Shown: positions 48,740 to 58,987, numbered from the stretch's first letter. The stretch is 64,000 bases of DNA from Rhynchopus sp. YZ270_cl-10 (GCA_964035575.1 OZ037896.1:1271165-1335164), one strand, 5' to 3'. Made by a program: numbers and translations. The notes: a model not told the origin generated them from the letters alone.

Positions 48740-49776
48740 AATGAATCCTTAAGGATTTGTTAGGGGAAAAGTGAATTCTGGATTGCTCAGGATTTCCCAG
48801 CCATTCCAGAATGTGCTTGCATCTCAGAAAAGGGCACTTTTTCGTTTCAAACCAAAAAGTGCCCTTTTCCAAGATGCAAGTACATTCTGGAATGGCTGGG
48901 AAATCCTTAAGGATCCAGAATTCACTTTTCCTTAAGGATTTGTTAGGGGAAAAGTGAATTCTGGATTGCTCAGGAATTCCCAGCCATTCCAGAATGTGCT
49001 TGCATCTCAGAAAAGTGCACTTTTTCGTTAAAAACCAAAAAGTGTCCTTTTCTGAGATGCAAGCACATTCTGGAATGGCTGGGAATTCCTGAGCAATCCA
49101 GAATTCACTTTTCCCCTAACAAATCCTTAAGGAAAAGTGAATTCTGGATCCTTAAGGAATTCCCAGCCATTCCAGAATGTACTTGCATCTCAGAAAAGTG
49201 CACTTTTTCGTTAAAAACCAAAAAGTGCACTTTTCTCAGATGCAAGTACATTCTGGAATGGCTGGGAATTCCTTAAGGATCCAGAATTCACATTTCCTTA
49301 AGGATTTGCTAGGGGAAAAGTGAATTCTGGATTGCTCAGGAATTCCCAGCCATTCCAGAATGTGCTTGCATCTGAGAAAAGTGCACTTTTTGGTTTTTAA
49401 CGAAAAAGTGCACTTTTCTGAGATGCAAGTACATTCTGGAATGGCTGGGAATTCCTTAAGGATCCAGAATTCACTTTTCCTTAAGGATTTCACTGCAGGA
49501 AAATACCGGAAAATTTCTGACCCGGGTATTGAATATCCGGACCCTATTCTCAAAAAAATGCAAGCACATTCTGAAACCAAAATGCAAGCACATTCTGGAA
49601 ATCGTTATTTTTCTGAAAACCAAGCACATTCTGGAAACGAAAACCAAGCACAGTCTGGAACACGGCTATAAGGCCCCGGCTATTCCAGAATGTGCTTGGT
49701 TTTCGTTTCCAGAATGTGCTTACATTTTGGGGTCCAGAATGTGCGTATTCGCACCAGGCTGTACTGGAATATGGCC
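48740..49776. repeat. Foldback array of CATTCTGGAATGGCTGGGAATTCC units
   Basis: At least five alternating inverted units of about 150 bp built from GGAAAAGTGAATTCTGGAT, CCAGCCATTCCAGAATGT, CATCTCAGAAAAGTGCAC and ACTTTTTCGTT. The whole tract can fold into long hairpins. It forms the right-hand part of the 8.1-kb insertion. Confidence 0.85.
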
Positions 49777-49829
49777 CAGTATTTCCGCCTGTCACGCGGA
49801 AGACCCGGGTTCAATTCCCGGCCGGGGAA
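49777..49829 (+). pseudogene. tRNA-Asp (GTC), 3' part, split by insertion
   Basis: Begins with the duplicated CAGTATTT, then the anticodon arm TCCGC CTGTCAC GCGGA, T-arm and acceptor CCGGGGA, which pairs with TCCTCGG at 41632. With the left part it makes a normal 72-nt tRNA-Asp, so the insertion is the only defect. Confidence 0.95.
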
Positions 49830-49891
49830 TTCTTTTTTGTACAGGGCTCCCATTCATTGTTTCGTTTCTTTTCTGATGAAAATCAAATCAG

Positions 49892-49964
49892 GCCCCGTTG
49901 GCGCAATGGATAGCGCGTTGGACTTCGAATCCAAAGGTTGCGGGTTCGAGTCCCGCACGGGGTT
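49892..49964 (+). tRNA. tRNA-Arg (TCG)
   Basis: Acceptor GCCCCGT/ACGGGGT. Loop CTTCGAA closed by TTGGA/TCCAA. Confidence 0.95.
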
Positions 49965-50237
49965 AACTTTTTGAACATTGTTTTTTTGAACTTTTTTGAA
50001 AACACAAAAAAGTGAGAGATTGGTGTCAAATGAATTACAGTGACAACAGATAAAAACATTGGGTCCAGTGGGAAGGGGGGTAACCCAGGGATTTTGGATT
50101 TTTTGGTAGTCAACCCACCCGTAAGAAAGTTGAAAAATTTTTGGGGAAAACTTGAAAACTGGAAATTCTTTGAAAAGTCGACATTTCAGAAATATTTTCT
50201 GAACATGAAAATTTTGCTTCCCCCTAAAAAAAAGAAC

Positions 50238-50309
50238 TGCACTTACCGGGAGTCGAACCCGGGCCGCTCGCTTGGAAGGCGAGAATACTAACCGTTATAC
50301 CATAAGTGC
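50238..50309 (-). tRNA. tRNA-Gly (TCC)
   Basis: Minus strand. Acceptor GCACTTA/TAAGTGC; loop CTTCCAA closed by CTCGC/GCGAG. Confidence 0.95.
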
Positions 50310-50398
50310 TGTTACTTTCATGCAAAGTGTTTTCCTTGTGGGGGGCGATTTCAAAATGAAAATAATTTGAAATTGTTCAAATTGTTTAAAAAAAGAAG

Positions 50399-50470
50399 CA
50401 ACCGTGGCAGGACTCGAACCTGCAACCGCCTGATCCGTGGTCAGGCGCTCTTCCATTGAGCCACACGGTC
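50399..50470 (-). tRNA. tRNA-Arg (ACG)
   Basis: Minus strand. Acceptor GACCGTG/CACGGTT; loop CCACGGA closed by CCTGA/TCAGG. Position 33 is C. Confidence 0.93.
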
Positions 50471-50557
50471 CATGTCTTTAGGCAATAGTATTTTTTATGT
50501 GGCCTGCATATTTTTGGAGTTGGAAAAAATGAAAATGGTTGATTGTACAGCTAAAAA

Positions 50558-50629
50558 AGCGGTTACCGAGAATTGAACTCGGGTCTCCCGTGCCACAAAC
50601 GGGTGTTCTAACCACTAAACCATAACCGC
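50558..50629 (-). tRNA. tRNA-His (GTG)
   Basis: Minus strand. Acceptor GCGGTTA/TAACCGC; loop TTGTGGC closed by CCCGT/ACGGG. The extra 5' G of tRNA-His is not encoded, as usual in eukaryotic nuclei. Confidence 0.94.
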
Positions 50630-50745
50630 TTGAATACTCCCACTTATTGGGATCTCAGAAAGGGTTTTATTTCCCGGGACATTGTGAAATATTTTTCAAC
50701 TATGCAACGAGCGGCAACTCGAGCACAATTTCGACTAATATCGTA

Positions 50746-50816
50746 GCGTAATTGGTCTAGTGGTAGAATGGCCCCCCGCCACGGGGTCGGCCCGGGTTCG
50801 ATTCCCGGATTACGCA
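50746..50816 (+). tRNA. tRNA-Gly (GCC)
   Basis: Acceptor GCGTAAT/ATTACGC; loop CCGCCAC closed by GCCCC/GGGGT, with C at position 33. Confidence 0.92.
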
Positions 50817-50989
50817 CTCTCTTTTTGCGATTGGAAAAAGCAAAACAATATGGTTTCGGACAGTTTCAGGTCGGTCACAAACTCGTTCAAAACGAAAAAG
50901 TGGAAATGATATGTACTCTTTCTTGTGTAAGGATTCTTAGTGGAGAAAGAATTTTTTTGTCTGATGCGGGTTTTTGCTCGACATAGTAA

Positions 50990-51370
50990 GTCAGTTCAGT
51001 CACAACTTCCGTCACAATCGAAAAAAAATTTGACTCACATGTTTATAAACCCATACTGACTTACATGTTTATTTGTTCACAAAAATCCCAGTTCATAAAC
51101 ATGTAAGTCAGTATGGCCGCTCTGGTGGCCACATGTTTTTGGGTTAACTTACGTGTTTATGAAAAACCTGACTTACATGTTTATTTGTTCACAAAATTCC
51201 CTGGGTTAATAACCATGTAAGTCAGGTTTTTCATAACCATGTAAGTCAGGTGTTTTCATAACCATGTAAGTCAGGTTGGGACTACGACATGTTCATAAAC
51301 CCAACCTGACTTACATGTTTATTTCTTCACAAAATTCCCAGTAAATAAACATGTAAGTCAGTATGGCCGG
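50990..51370. repeat. Inverted GACTTACATGTTTAT repeats
   Basis: Six or more alternating copies of CTGACTTACATGTTTAT and ATAAACATGTAAGTCAG with TTGTTCACAAAATTCCC spacers. They form perfect hairpins and look like a small foldback element. No gene is seen. Confidence 0.8.
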
Positions 51371-51404
51371 TGCGCTGGTCAGAGGTAATATGATCATCAG
51401 GTTT

Positions 51405-51720
51405 GCGGGCCGACCCCCCTGTGCGCCCGATTAGGGACCCCCTGTGCGCCCGATTAGGAATCCCCCTGTGCGCCCGATTAGGAATCCCCCTAGTCACTGT
51501 GACCAGGTGCCCCTACTAATATGCCTTACCAATATGGCCTGGGCTGTGGTATGTCGGGTGTACTACATGCTGGGACCTAAAGAGGAACCACATGCTGGAA
51601 CACGGCTTTAAGCCCCCACCCATTTCAGCTGTGGTTCCTACTGTGCCCAGTCACTGTGACCAGGTGTCTGGTCAGATCTGACCAGGTACCCTTACTAATA
51701 TGCCTGACCAATATGGCCAG
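51405..51720. repeat. TGTGCGCCCGATTAGGAATCCCCC tandem repeat and flanking duplications
   Basis: Four copies of CTGTGCGCCCGATTAGG followed by NATCCCC lie at 51419-51490. The phrases GTGACCAGGTGCCCCTACTAATATGCC and GACCAGGTACCCTTACTAATATGCC recur at 51500 and 51680. Nothing is recognised between here and 51969 either. Confidence 0.7.
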
Positions 51721-51968
51721 GGGTGGTATGTCGGGTGCACAAGGGAGTTTCACGATGGGTTATCTTATGCACAGGTACAGTGGATGTAGAAAACCCGCAA
51801 ACCCATTGTGTGTGGGTTTTCTGGCATAGGACTGTATGGAAAGTGCACGGGTCCACCACAGTACAACCAGTCATGCACCAAGGGACACTGGCTGTTTTAT
51901 CACTTTTTGAACTTTTTTAGACACTGCCAAACCTTCTCCATAATCTGAGATCTTGGGAAACAAGATAA

Positions 51969-52040
51969 GCTCGCGTGGCGCAATGGAAGCGCGTCGGTTC
52001 CCGACGCCGGAGGTTGCGGGTTCGATCCCCGCCGCGAGTA
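51969..52040 (+). tRNA. tRNA-Arg (CCG)
   Basis: Acceptor GCTCGCG/CGCGAGT; loop TCCCGAC closed by TCGGT/GCCGG. Position 33 is C. Confidence 0.91.
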
Positions 52041-52167
52041 CTTTTTGTTCATTCCAAAATATTTTTAGATTTCCTCCTTTTGTCACAAAACTTTGCCAAA
52101 TTGAAAATTCAGAAATGCGAAAATATCAAAAAAAACAGCTCCGAAATTTGAAAGCAATCAAAAAGGA

Positions 52168-52239
52168 TTCCCCCTCCGGGGTTTGAACCCGGGTCGCCTG
52201 GGTGAAAGCCAGGTATACTAACCACTGTACTAAAGGGGA
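52168..52239 (-). tRNA. tRNA-Glu (TTC)
   Basis: Minus strand. Acceptor TCCCCTT/AGGGGGA; loop CTTTCAC closed by CCTGG/CCAGG. Confidence 0.95.
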
Positions 52240-52332
52240 GGTGATACTTAGGCACAATCCAAAAAGGGTACTTTTGTGCAAGCAACACGGAATTTCAAAC
52301 GAAAAAATAAAAATGAAAATCCAAAAAGACAA

Positions 52333-52404
52333 GGGCTCGGCGGGGAATTGAACCCCGGACCTCTCGCACCCTAAGCGAGAATCATGCCACTAGACCACCG
52401 AGCC
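52333..52404 (-). tRNA. tRNA-Pro (AGG)
   Basis: Minus strand. Acceptor GGCTCGG/CCGAGCC; loop TTAGGGT closed by CTCGC/GCGAG. Confidence 0.95.
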
Positions 52405-52518
52405 ACGAATTCTCTCGCATTCTCTTCGTAACGCGGCCATAAGTTTCCGTCATTCCTTGTGTGTGTTTTCGTTTTGAATAAGGTCCCCATGTAAATGCTG
52501 TCTTCGCTAACAATCAGA

Positions 52519-52591
52519 TCCTCCTTGGCGCAGTCGGTAGCGCGTCAGGCTGTTAACCTGCAGGTCGTTGGTTCGAACCCAACAGGAGGAG
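52519..52591 (+). tRNA. tRNA-Asn (GTT)
   Basis: Identical in sequence to the gene at 38827-38899, but the flanks are different, so the pair is not a recent segmental duplication. Confidence 0.95.
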
Positions 52592-52844
52592 ATTTTTCAT
52601 TTTTTTTGAGTTTTTGAGTCCAATTTTAATTTTGAGCAAAAAACCCACGTTGTGTGTCATCTTGATGTTGAAACTATTTTTCAGGACTTCCAAGGTTGTC
52701 TCACCAAAAAAACCAAACATCTTGAATGCTGTCCTAACTTGGAGATTCTTGACCTGAAGATAAAACAGATTTTGCCAGGTTTTTTTTGAGTTTGAAAAAG
52801 TTCAGAAAAGAATGAAAAAAGGGATCGATGCAGTGTATAAAAAA

Positions 52845-52926
52845 CGCGAACGGCAAGGTTCGAACTTGCGCATGCAGAGCACACTCGCTTAGCAGGCGAG
52901 CCCCGTAACCACTTGGGTACGTCCGC
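52845..52926 (-). tRNA. tRNA-Ser (GCT)
   Basis: Minus strand, class II. Acceptor GCGGACG/CGTTCGC; loop CTGCTAA closed by CTCGC/GCGAG; variable arm TGTGCTCTGCATGC. Confidence 0.94.
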
Positions 52927-53145
52927 TTAATTACCTGTCAGTACTTAGGACGAAGCTTGTACTTTGTTTAACGACACGTTAGTGATCACTTGCGTGGTCA
53001 CCAAAAATCATTGCGATTGTGACCACCAAAAAAAATTTTTGGGCACGATTTCGCACGATGGCGGGCTCACTGCACAACGACCGACACACCATGTTTTCCA
53101 ACAAATAAAAAAATTTCAGAAAAATTCAGGTATCAATACAAAAAG

Positions 53146-53218
53146 CACCTCCCGCGGGGCTCGAACCCGCGACCACAAGGTTAAGGGCCTTGCGCTCTAC
53201 CGACTGAGCTAGGGAGGC
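53146..53218 (-). tRNA. tRNA-Lys (CTT)
   Basis: Minus strand and identical to 39899-39971, including C at position 33 (loop CCCTTAA). Confidence 0.94.
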
Positions 53219-53320
53219 TCATATTAACTTAAATCGAAGAATCAACGTGGGGTACTTGTGTGTACCTGCAACCACCAAATTTTCCATCGTTGTTGTGTGA
53301 ACAAAAGGATCCGGATTATC

Positions 53321-53392
53321 TCTCCTATGGTGTAGTGGTTAGCACCCTGGACTTTGAATCCAGTAGCCGCGGTTCAAACCCGCGTGGGAGAA
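53321..53392 (+). tRNA. tRNA-Gln (TTG)
   Basis: Acceptor TCTCCTA/TGGGAGA; loop CTTTGAA closed by CTGGA/TCCAG. A paralogue of the Gln(CTG) gene at 38491. Confidence 0.95.
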
Positions 53393-53509
53393 CTTTTCTT
53401 TTTCCAAGTGTTTTCAATATTTTTTGGAGCTTTGTCACACACACATCTTCAATCTTTGCATTTGATGGCAAAAACATAAATCCCAGAAATCAAACGAAAA
53501 GGTAAAGAA

Positions 53510-53591
53510 CGCTGACGGCAGGGTTCGAACCTGCGCGGGCAGAGCCCAGTGGATTTCAAGTCCACCTCCGTAACCACTTGGATACGTCAGC
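53510..53591 (-). tRNA. tRNA-Ser (TGA)
   Basis: Minus strand, class II. Acceptor GCTGACG/CGTCAGC; loop CTTGAAA; variable arm like that of Ser(AGA) at 41452. Confidence 0.95.
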
Positions 53592-53670
53592 ATAGTTGAG
53601 GAAGTACAACGCCCCAGATCCTGAAAATGAGCACAAAAAAAAGAGAATCCAATTGATCCAAAAAAGTAGG

Positions 53671-53742
53671 CACCCGCCGTGGGGATCGAACCCACGACCA
53701 TTGGATTAAAAGTCCAACGCTCTACCGCTGAGCTAGGCGGGC
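53671..53742 (-). tRNA. tRNA-Lys (TTT)
   Basis: Minus strand. Acceptor GCCCGCC/GGCGGGT; loop CTTTTAA closed by TTGGA/TCCAA; U at position 33, in contrast to the two Lys(CTT) genes. Confidence 0.95.
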
Positions 53743-53855
53743 ATTCGTTTTAAAGGAAAGAGTCAATTTCAAGGCTTGTTGCGTTCTTGAAAAAATTGAC
53801 AAAATAGACGAACAGAACGTGCCCCAAGTACCTCTCCTTGAGGGACATTTATCAG

Positions 53856-53927
53856 GGGCGTTTAGCTCAGTGGTAGAGCGCCCGTTCTGCATACGGGAGG
53901 CCGAGGGTTCGAACCCCTCAATGTCCA
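53856..53927 (+). tRNA. tRNA-Ala (TGC)
   Basis: Acceptor GGGCGTT/AATGTCC. Loop TCTGCAT closed by CCCGT/ACGGG, with C at position 33, as in both other Ala genes here. Confidence 0.93.
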
Positions 53928-54009
53928 TTTTTTTGCAATATTTTGTTGATTATTTTTTGGTTGGGCCAGTCAAACACACAAAAATATGAACTGACATCAT
54001 TGTGCAGTG

Positions 54010-54640
54010 CCTGCGATGAGGATGTGTGTGATGGTCCAATTGGCGAGTCTGACCTCATAATGCGTTCAGGAGCATCCAAATGACCCATTTTCCCAACGTT
54101 TTCACATTTTTGAGCATTTTGCTATTGCGCAATAGCAGTACAATAGGCATTTTACTGGGTCATTTTAACCAACTCTATCAGGACACTTCTGATGCTCCAA
54201 TTGGCGATTCTGACCTCATAATGGCTTCATGAGCAGCCGAATAACCCGTTTTCCCAATATTTTCACATTTTTGAACATTTTGCCATTCGTGGCATGGTGG
54301 CACAAAAGTCATTTTAGTGGGTCATTTTCGCCAACTCGATTAGGGCACTTCTGGTGCTCCAATTTGCGGTTCTGACCTCATAATGCGTTCAGGAGCGCCT
54401 AAATCCAACCCATTTTCCCAACGTTTTCGCCTTTTTGACCATTTTTTCCTTTGTGGAATGGCAGTACAATAGGGTCATTTTCGTCAACTCGATCAGGATA
54501 CTTCTGATGCTCTAATCACATCGTTTAACCTCATAATGGATTCAGGAGCACCCAAATAACCCATTTTCCCAACATTTTTGCATTTTTGACCATTTTGCTG
54601 TTGCGGAGCATTGGTACGAGGAGGTCATGCAAATACAGTT
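54010..54640. repeat. About 160-bp satellite, four copies
   Basis: The landmark GACCTCATAATG recurs at 54051, 54212, 54373 and about 54526. It is the same family as 6640-7200, so the two RNA-gene islands are bounded by the same satellite. Confidence 0.85.
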
Positions 54641-54703
54641 TTGTGCAAAATAGAAAAAAATAGTGTGCACCCCAGGTAGGCAATTCCTTTCGTCATTATT
54701 GTC

Positions 54704-54762
54704 GGTCGTGTAGCTCAGTCGGTAGAGCATTGGTCTAATAAGCCAACGGTCCCAGGTTCGAA
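54704..54762 (+). pseudogene. tRNA-Ile (AAT), cut in the T-loop by a satellite array
   Basis: GGTCGTG, a D-arm (TAGCTCAGTCGGTAGAGC), the anticodon arm TTGGT CTAATAA GCCAA and the start of the T-arm (CCCAGGTTCGA) are intact. At the TTCGA the sequence changes to AAACCCGC repeats. The 3' T-stem strand and acceptor are absent here and do not reappear at the end of the array. Confidence 0.88.
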
Positions 54763-55986
54763 AACCCGCAAACCCGTAAACCCGCAAACCCGCAAACCCG
54801 CAAACCCGTAAACCCGCAAACCCGCAAACCCGCAAACCCGCAAACCCGCAAACCCGCAAACCCGCAAACCCGTAAACCCGCAAACCCGCAAACCCGCAAA
54901 CCCGCAAACCCGCAAACCCGCAAACCCGCAAACCCGCAAACCCGCAAACCCGCAAACCCGCAAACCCGCAAACCCGCAAACCCGCAAACCCGCAAACCCG
55001 CAAACCCGCAAACCCGCAAACCCGCAAACCCGCAAACCCGCAAACCCGCAAACCCGCAAACCCGCAAACCCGCAAACCCGCAAACCCGCAAACCCGCAAA
55101 CCCGCAAACCCGCAAACCCGCAAACCCGCAAACCCGCAAACCCGCAAACCCGCAAACCCGCAAACCCGCAAACCCGCAAACCCGCAAACCCGTAAACCCG
55201 CAAACCCGCAAACCCGCAAACCCCGCAAACCCGCAAACCCGCAAACCCGCAAACCCGCAAACCCGCAAACCCGCAAACCCGCAAACCCGCAAACCCGTAA
55301 ACCCGCAAACCCGCAAACCCGCAAACCCGCAAACCCGCAAACCCGCAAACCCGCAAACCCGCAAACCCGCAAACCCGCAAACCCGTAAACCCGCAAACCC
55401 GCAAACCCGCAAACCCGCAAACCCGCAAACCCGCAAACCCGCAAACCCGCAAACCCGCAAACCCGCAAACCCGCAAACCCGCAAACCCGCAAACCCGCAA
55501 ACCCGCAAACCCGCAAACCCGCAAACCCGCAAACCCGCAAACCCGTAAACCCGCAAACCCGCAAACCCGCAAACCCGCAAACCCGCAAACCCGCAAACCC
55601 GCAAACCCGCAAACCCGCAAACCCGCAAACCCGCAAACCCGCAAACCCGCAAACCCGCAAACCCGTAAACCCGCAAACCCGCAAACCCGCAAACCCGCAA
55701 ACCCGCAAACCCGCAAACCCGTAAACCCGCAAACCCGCAAACCCGCAAACCCGCAAACCCGCAAACCCGCAAACCCGCAAACCCGCAAACCCGCAAACCC
55801 GTAAACCCGCAAACCCGCAAACCCGCAAACCCGCAAACCCGTAAACCCGCAAACCCGCAAACCCGCAAACCCGCAAACCCGCAAACCCGCAAACCCGCAA
55901 ACCCGCAAACCCGCAAACCCGCAAACCCGCAAACCCGCAAACCCGCAAACCCGCAAACCCGCAAACCCGCAAACCCGCAAACCCGC
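54762..55986. repeat. (AAACCCGC)n octamer array 1
   Basis: About 153 copies of AAACCCGC with scattered AAACCCGT variants and one length change (AAACCCCGC near 55221). The G-rich strand is (GCGGGTTT)n, in which GGG runs recur every 8 nt. Open frames of over 400 codons on the minus strand (LRVCGFAG repeats) arise because 8-bp repeats read as 24-bp, 8-residue cycles. They are not genes. Confidence 0.97.
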
Positions 55987-58203
55987 ACAAGAAGAAAGCT
56001 CGCTAATATGTGGTTTGGTTATACCTACTTTGTGTTGATGCGATTAAGGTATGAGTAATGATATGTAAACACGCAATGTAACCTAAAATTCACTGGAGAA
56101 CCTGAATGGCACGGAAAAGCATGCATGAGGCATGATGGGGTGGGTATGAGGCATTTTGCTCCGCCGTGAATTATTATGAATACAGCTGACATGAGTGATT
56201 AATATGTACAGAGTAATTGATTATAGTAACGTGTTATAAACTGTAGCAAGATGGTATAGTTTAGAGGTATTTCGCTCTGCAGCTTATTTATGGCAGGATT
56301 TGGGCTCTAATAACAACTGATTGCACTAAATACTGCTAAAAACAGCAGGTTTGTGTAGTTGAGAGGCTATTTGGCTCCGCAGAGAATATTGACTGCAATA
56401 AGCTGGTGTGGCCACAAACGCGAAAAGAGCTTGCTAAAATGGTGTGGTTGAGGCATTGGTGGTAGTAGTACAGAAAAGCTCACAAACGGAGGCATGGTCT
56501 GCGCGCAACGTTGGGATCTGACGCAATTTATACTAATATTTGTTCCTCTACGAATTTTTTAGATTTCTATGAAAATTGAAAGCTCTAACACTAACATTTG
56601 GCAGGAGGCTCTGGGTGAGAAGACATTTGAGTTTCCCCACGTACCACTTAACTGTGGAGATATTGGGTTCACAATTTGGGTATAGGATATAAAATCTACG
56701 AGGATGTAGCTTCTAATATTATGCTAAAAACAGCAGGTTCGTGTTATTGAATATTTGGATATTTTGCTCACGCAGCAAATATGCTGCCACATAACAGACT
56801 GGTGTGGTTGTGAACCTATTTGGCTCAATATCACTAATATGTGAGAAAAAAGCTCGCAACGTTTCACCATGTAAATAATATGGTGGATAAAAACTGATAC
56901 ATGCATTTTTAGGTTAAGAATATACCCTTTTCGCAGCGTAAATTGACCCCATCACAGCACGCACAGACTACGGAGAATCAAAAATCAAAATCTTTCAATG
57001 AATAATGTGGTTGAGTCTCAATGAGAGACTATTTTATTTCTATGATATTAATACTGACATATTCGAATAGAGAAGATAGTTTGCTAAAGTGTTGGCGGAT
57101 TTATTTCATTTGTGCATGGAAGAAAGGTTGCTAAAATGTAGGAGCAGGAGGGTGTGGTTGAGAGGCACTTTGCTCCACCGCTTATATTCACTGCTAATGT
57201 AGAACAGGCTGATTGTTATTAGGCTATTTAGATCCGCCGCTAATAATGACTGATTCTCAGAAAAATTATGTGTCGCAGGATGGTGTGGTTCAAAGGCTCC
57301 TCCGCTAATAATAACATAAAAATACGTCTGCAGTTCGCTTTTAGTGCCAGGTTTTTGACAGAACTTTTGCTCATAATATTCAGGAGTGAAGAAAGTCGGT
57401 AGATTATTTCACGGTGTGGGTGTGAAGATAATTTGCTCTTCAGGTAATGGTAGATAATGGTACATGTGTATGTAAGAAGTCTTGGTAAAAATTGGCAGAG
57501 AGTTGTACCGACCGGTTTAGTCCAGAAAAACTCTTCCATAATATTCCATTATAATAAAGCTCGCTGAAACATGACATCTCAGGTGTGGTTGAGAGACAGA
57601 CTATTTGGCCACTACCAATAATGAGTACTACCAGATAGCTATTGGTTAGAGCTGGTTTTGAACCTCATTTGGCCCCATATCATTTCTGAGTCTAATGTCT
57701 ACAAATTATCTCGCTTTTTTGTGGCAGGTTTGTGTGGTTCAGCACCGCAAATGCTGACTTTCACATATTTCAATTTGGTGTAGTCTTAAAGCCATGTATC
57801 TATAAAGGCAATTACTCATAGATTTACCTGCACTTACTCATGCATGTACACGTAGAAGGACTCTTACATATGTTAATAGAGGGCGCTTGTGAGTATAAAT
57901 AGCTCTGACACTACTAACGCGAACACAGTAACCTTACCTAAAGTACCTGACATCCTGGTGAGCACCCTCCTCGCTTCACTGATATGTTCTCTCTCTCGAG
58001 CATTCCCTCACCCAAAAATACATACAAATCTACAAAAAAACTCCCAAATCAGGACTGCCTAACTTCAAAAATTTTTCTGGGGGGGCACTGCCCCCCCAGA
58101 CCCCCCGTGCTCCACTCGCCTTCACGCTGCGCGTAAAGGCTCGCTCCGCTCTCCCTCGCGCCCCCACCACGCTGCGCGTGGTGGGTGCGCTCGGTCGAAA
58201 TTT
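55987..58203. repeat. Macrosatellite block, copy 1
   Basis: Repeated nearly exactly at 61438-63650, 5,452-5,453 bp further on; the only difference noted is a short insertion (GACAGGATG for GAGGATG) near 56700/62152. Inside is a degenerate shorter motif, GTGTGGTTGAGAGGCTATTTGGCTCCGC followed by GCTAATAATGACTG, that recurs irregularly at least ten times. No credible gene. Confidence 0.92.
58060..58200. repeat. GC-rich hairpin cluster in the macrosatellite
   Basis: Perfect inverted repeats TGGGGGGGCA/TGCCCCCCCA and CCACCACGC/GCGTGGTGG lie within a GC-rich island in otherwise AT-rich DNA. The copy is at 63513-63653. Confidence 0.8.
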
Positions 58204-58987
58204 TGTACCCCTCAAACCCGTAATAATTAGATACCCAGAGGCAGAAATAGTGAAAAAAAATTATTTTGACCAAATTTTAGGTGCTCTAAAGTGGAATCTG
58301 ACCCCCATGTCCAGGTTATAAAAATGCTCTATGAGTCCATTAAAGCAACAGATTTCACATTTTGAGTAGTTGTGGTTAAATGTGGCGTAATTTTACGGCT
58401 ATTTTATACAGAATACATGGTAGTACAGGGTATTCGTACTCATTTTTAATTTTAAAATATTGCCAGAAAATGCTAACATCCAAACCCAGTACATTACGTC
58501 GTTTTTGGGCCCCAGTCTACCGGAGTGTCATATCAGAAATACTGGGACCACGCGATCCAGCAATCCCGCAGCGTCGCCATTTTGTACCCCTCAAACCCGT
58601 AATAATTAGATACCCAGAGGCAGAAATAGTGAAAAAAAATTATTTTGACCAAATTTTAGGTGCTCTAAAGTGGAATCTGACCCCCATGTCCAGGTTATAA
58701 AAATGCTCTATGAGTCCATTAAAGCAACAGATTTCACATTTTGAGTAGTTGTGGTTAAATGTGGCGTAATTTTACGGCTATTTTATACAGAATACATGGT
58801 AGTACAGGGTATTCGTACTCATTTTTAATTTTAAAATATTGCCAGAAAATGCTAACATCCAAACCCAGTACATTACGTCGTTTTTGGGCCCCAGTCTACC
58901 GGAGTGTCATATCAGAAATACTGGGACCACGCGATCCAGCAATCCCGCAGCGTCGCCATTTTGTACCCCTCAAACCCGTAATAATTA
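58204..58987. repeat. 379-bp tandem duplication leading into array 2
   Basis: GTACCCCTCAAACCCGTAAT begins at about 58207, 58586 and 58967, giving two full 379-bp units plus the first 22 bp of a third. The third is cut at AATTAG, where the AAACCCGC array begins. Each unit contains one AAACCCGT octamer. Confidence 0.92.

Larger units (their letters stand above)
41659..49776. mobile_element. 8.1-kb insertion in tRNA-Asp with 8-bp target duplication
   Basis: Flanked exactly by CAGTATTT (41651-41658 and 49777-49784). The ends are imperfect inverted repeats: GGCGACTATCAAGTACATTC at the left, and GGCCATATTCCAGTACAG when the right end is read inward. Both ends are rich in CAAGCACATTCTGG. A second element with inverted ends (41770-48175) is nested inside and supplies the coding capacity. 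The outer parts (41659-41769, 48176-49776) are foldback repeats only. An 8-bp duplication is typical of hAT-like transposases, but none is encoded in the outer parts. Confidence 0.85.
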
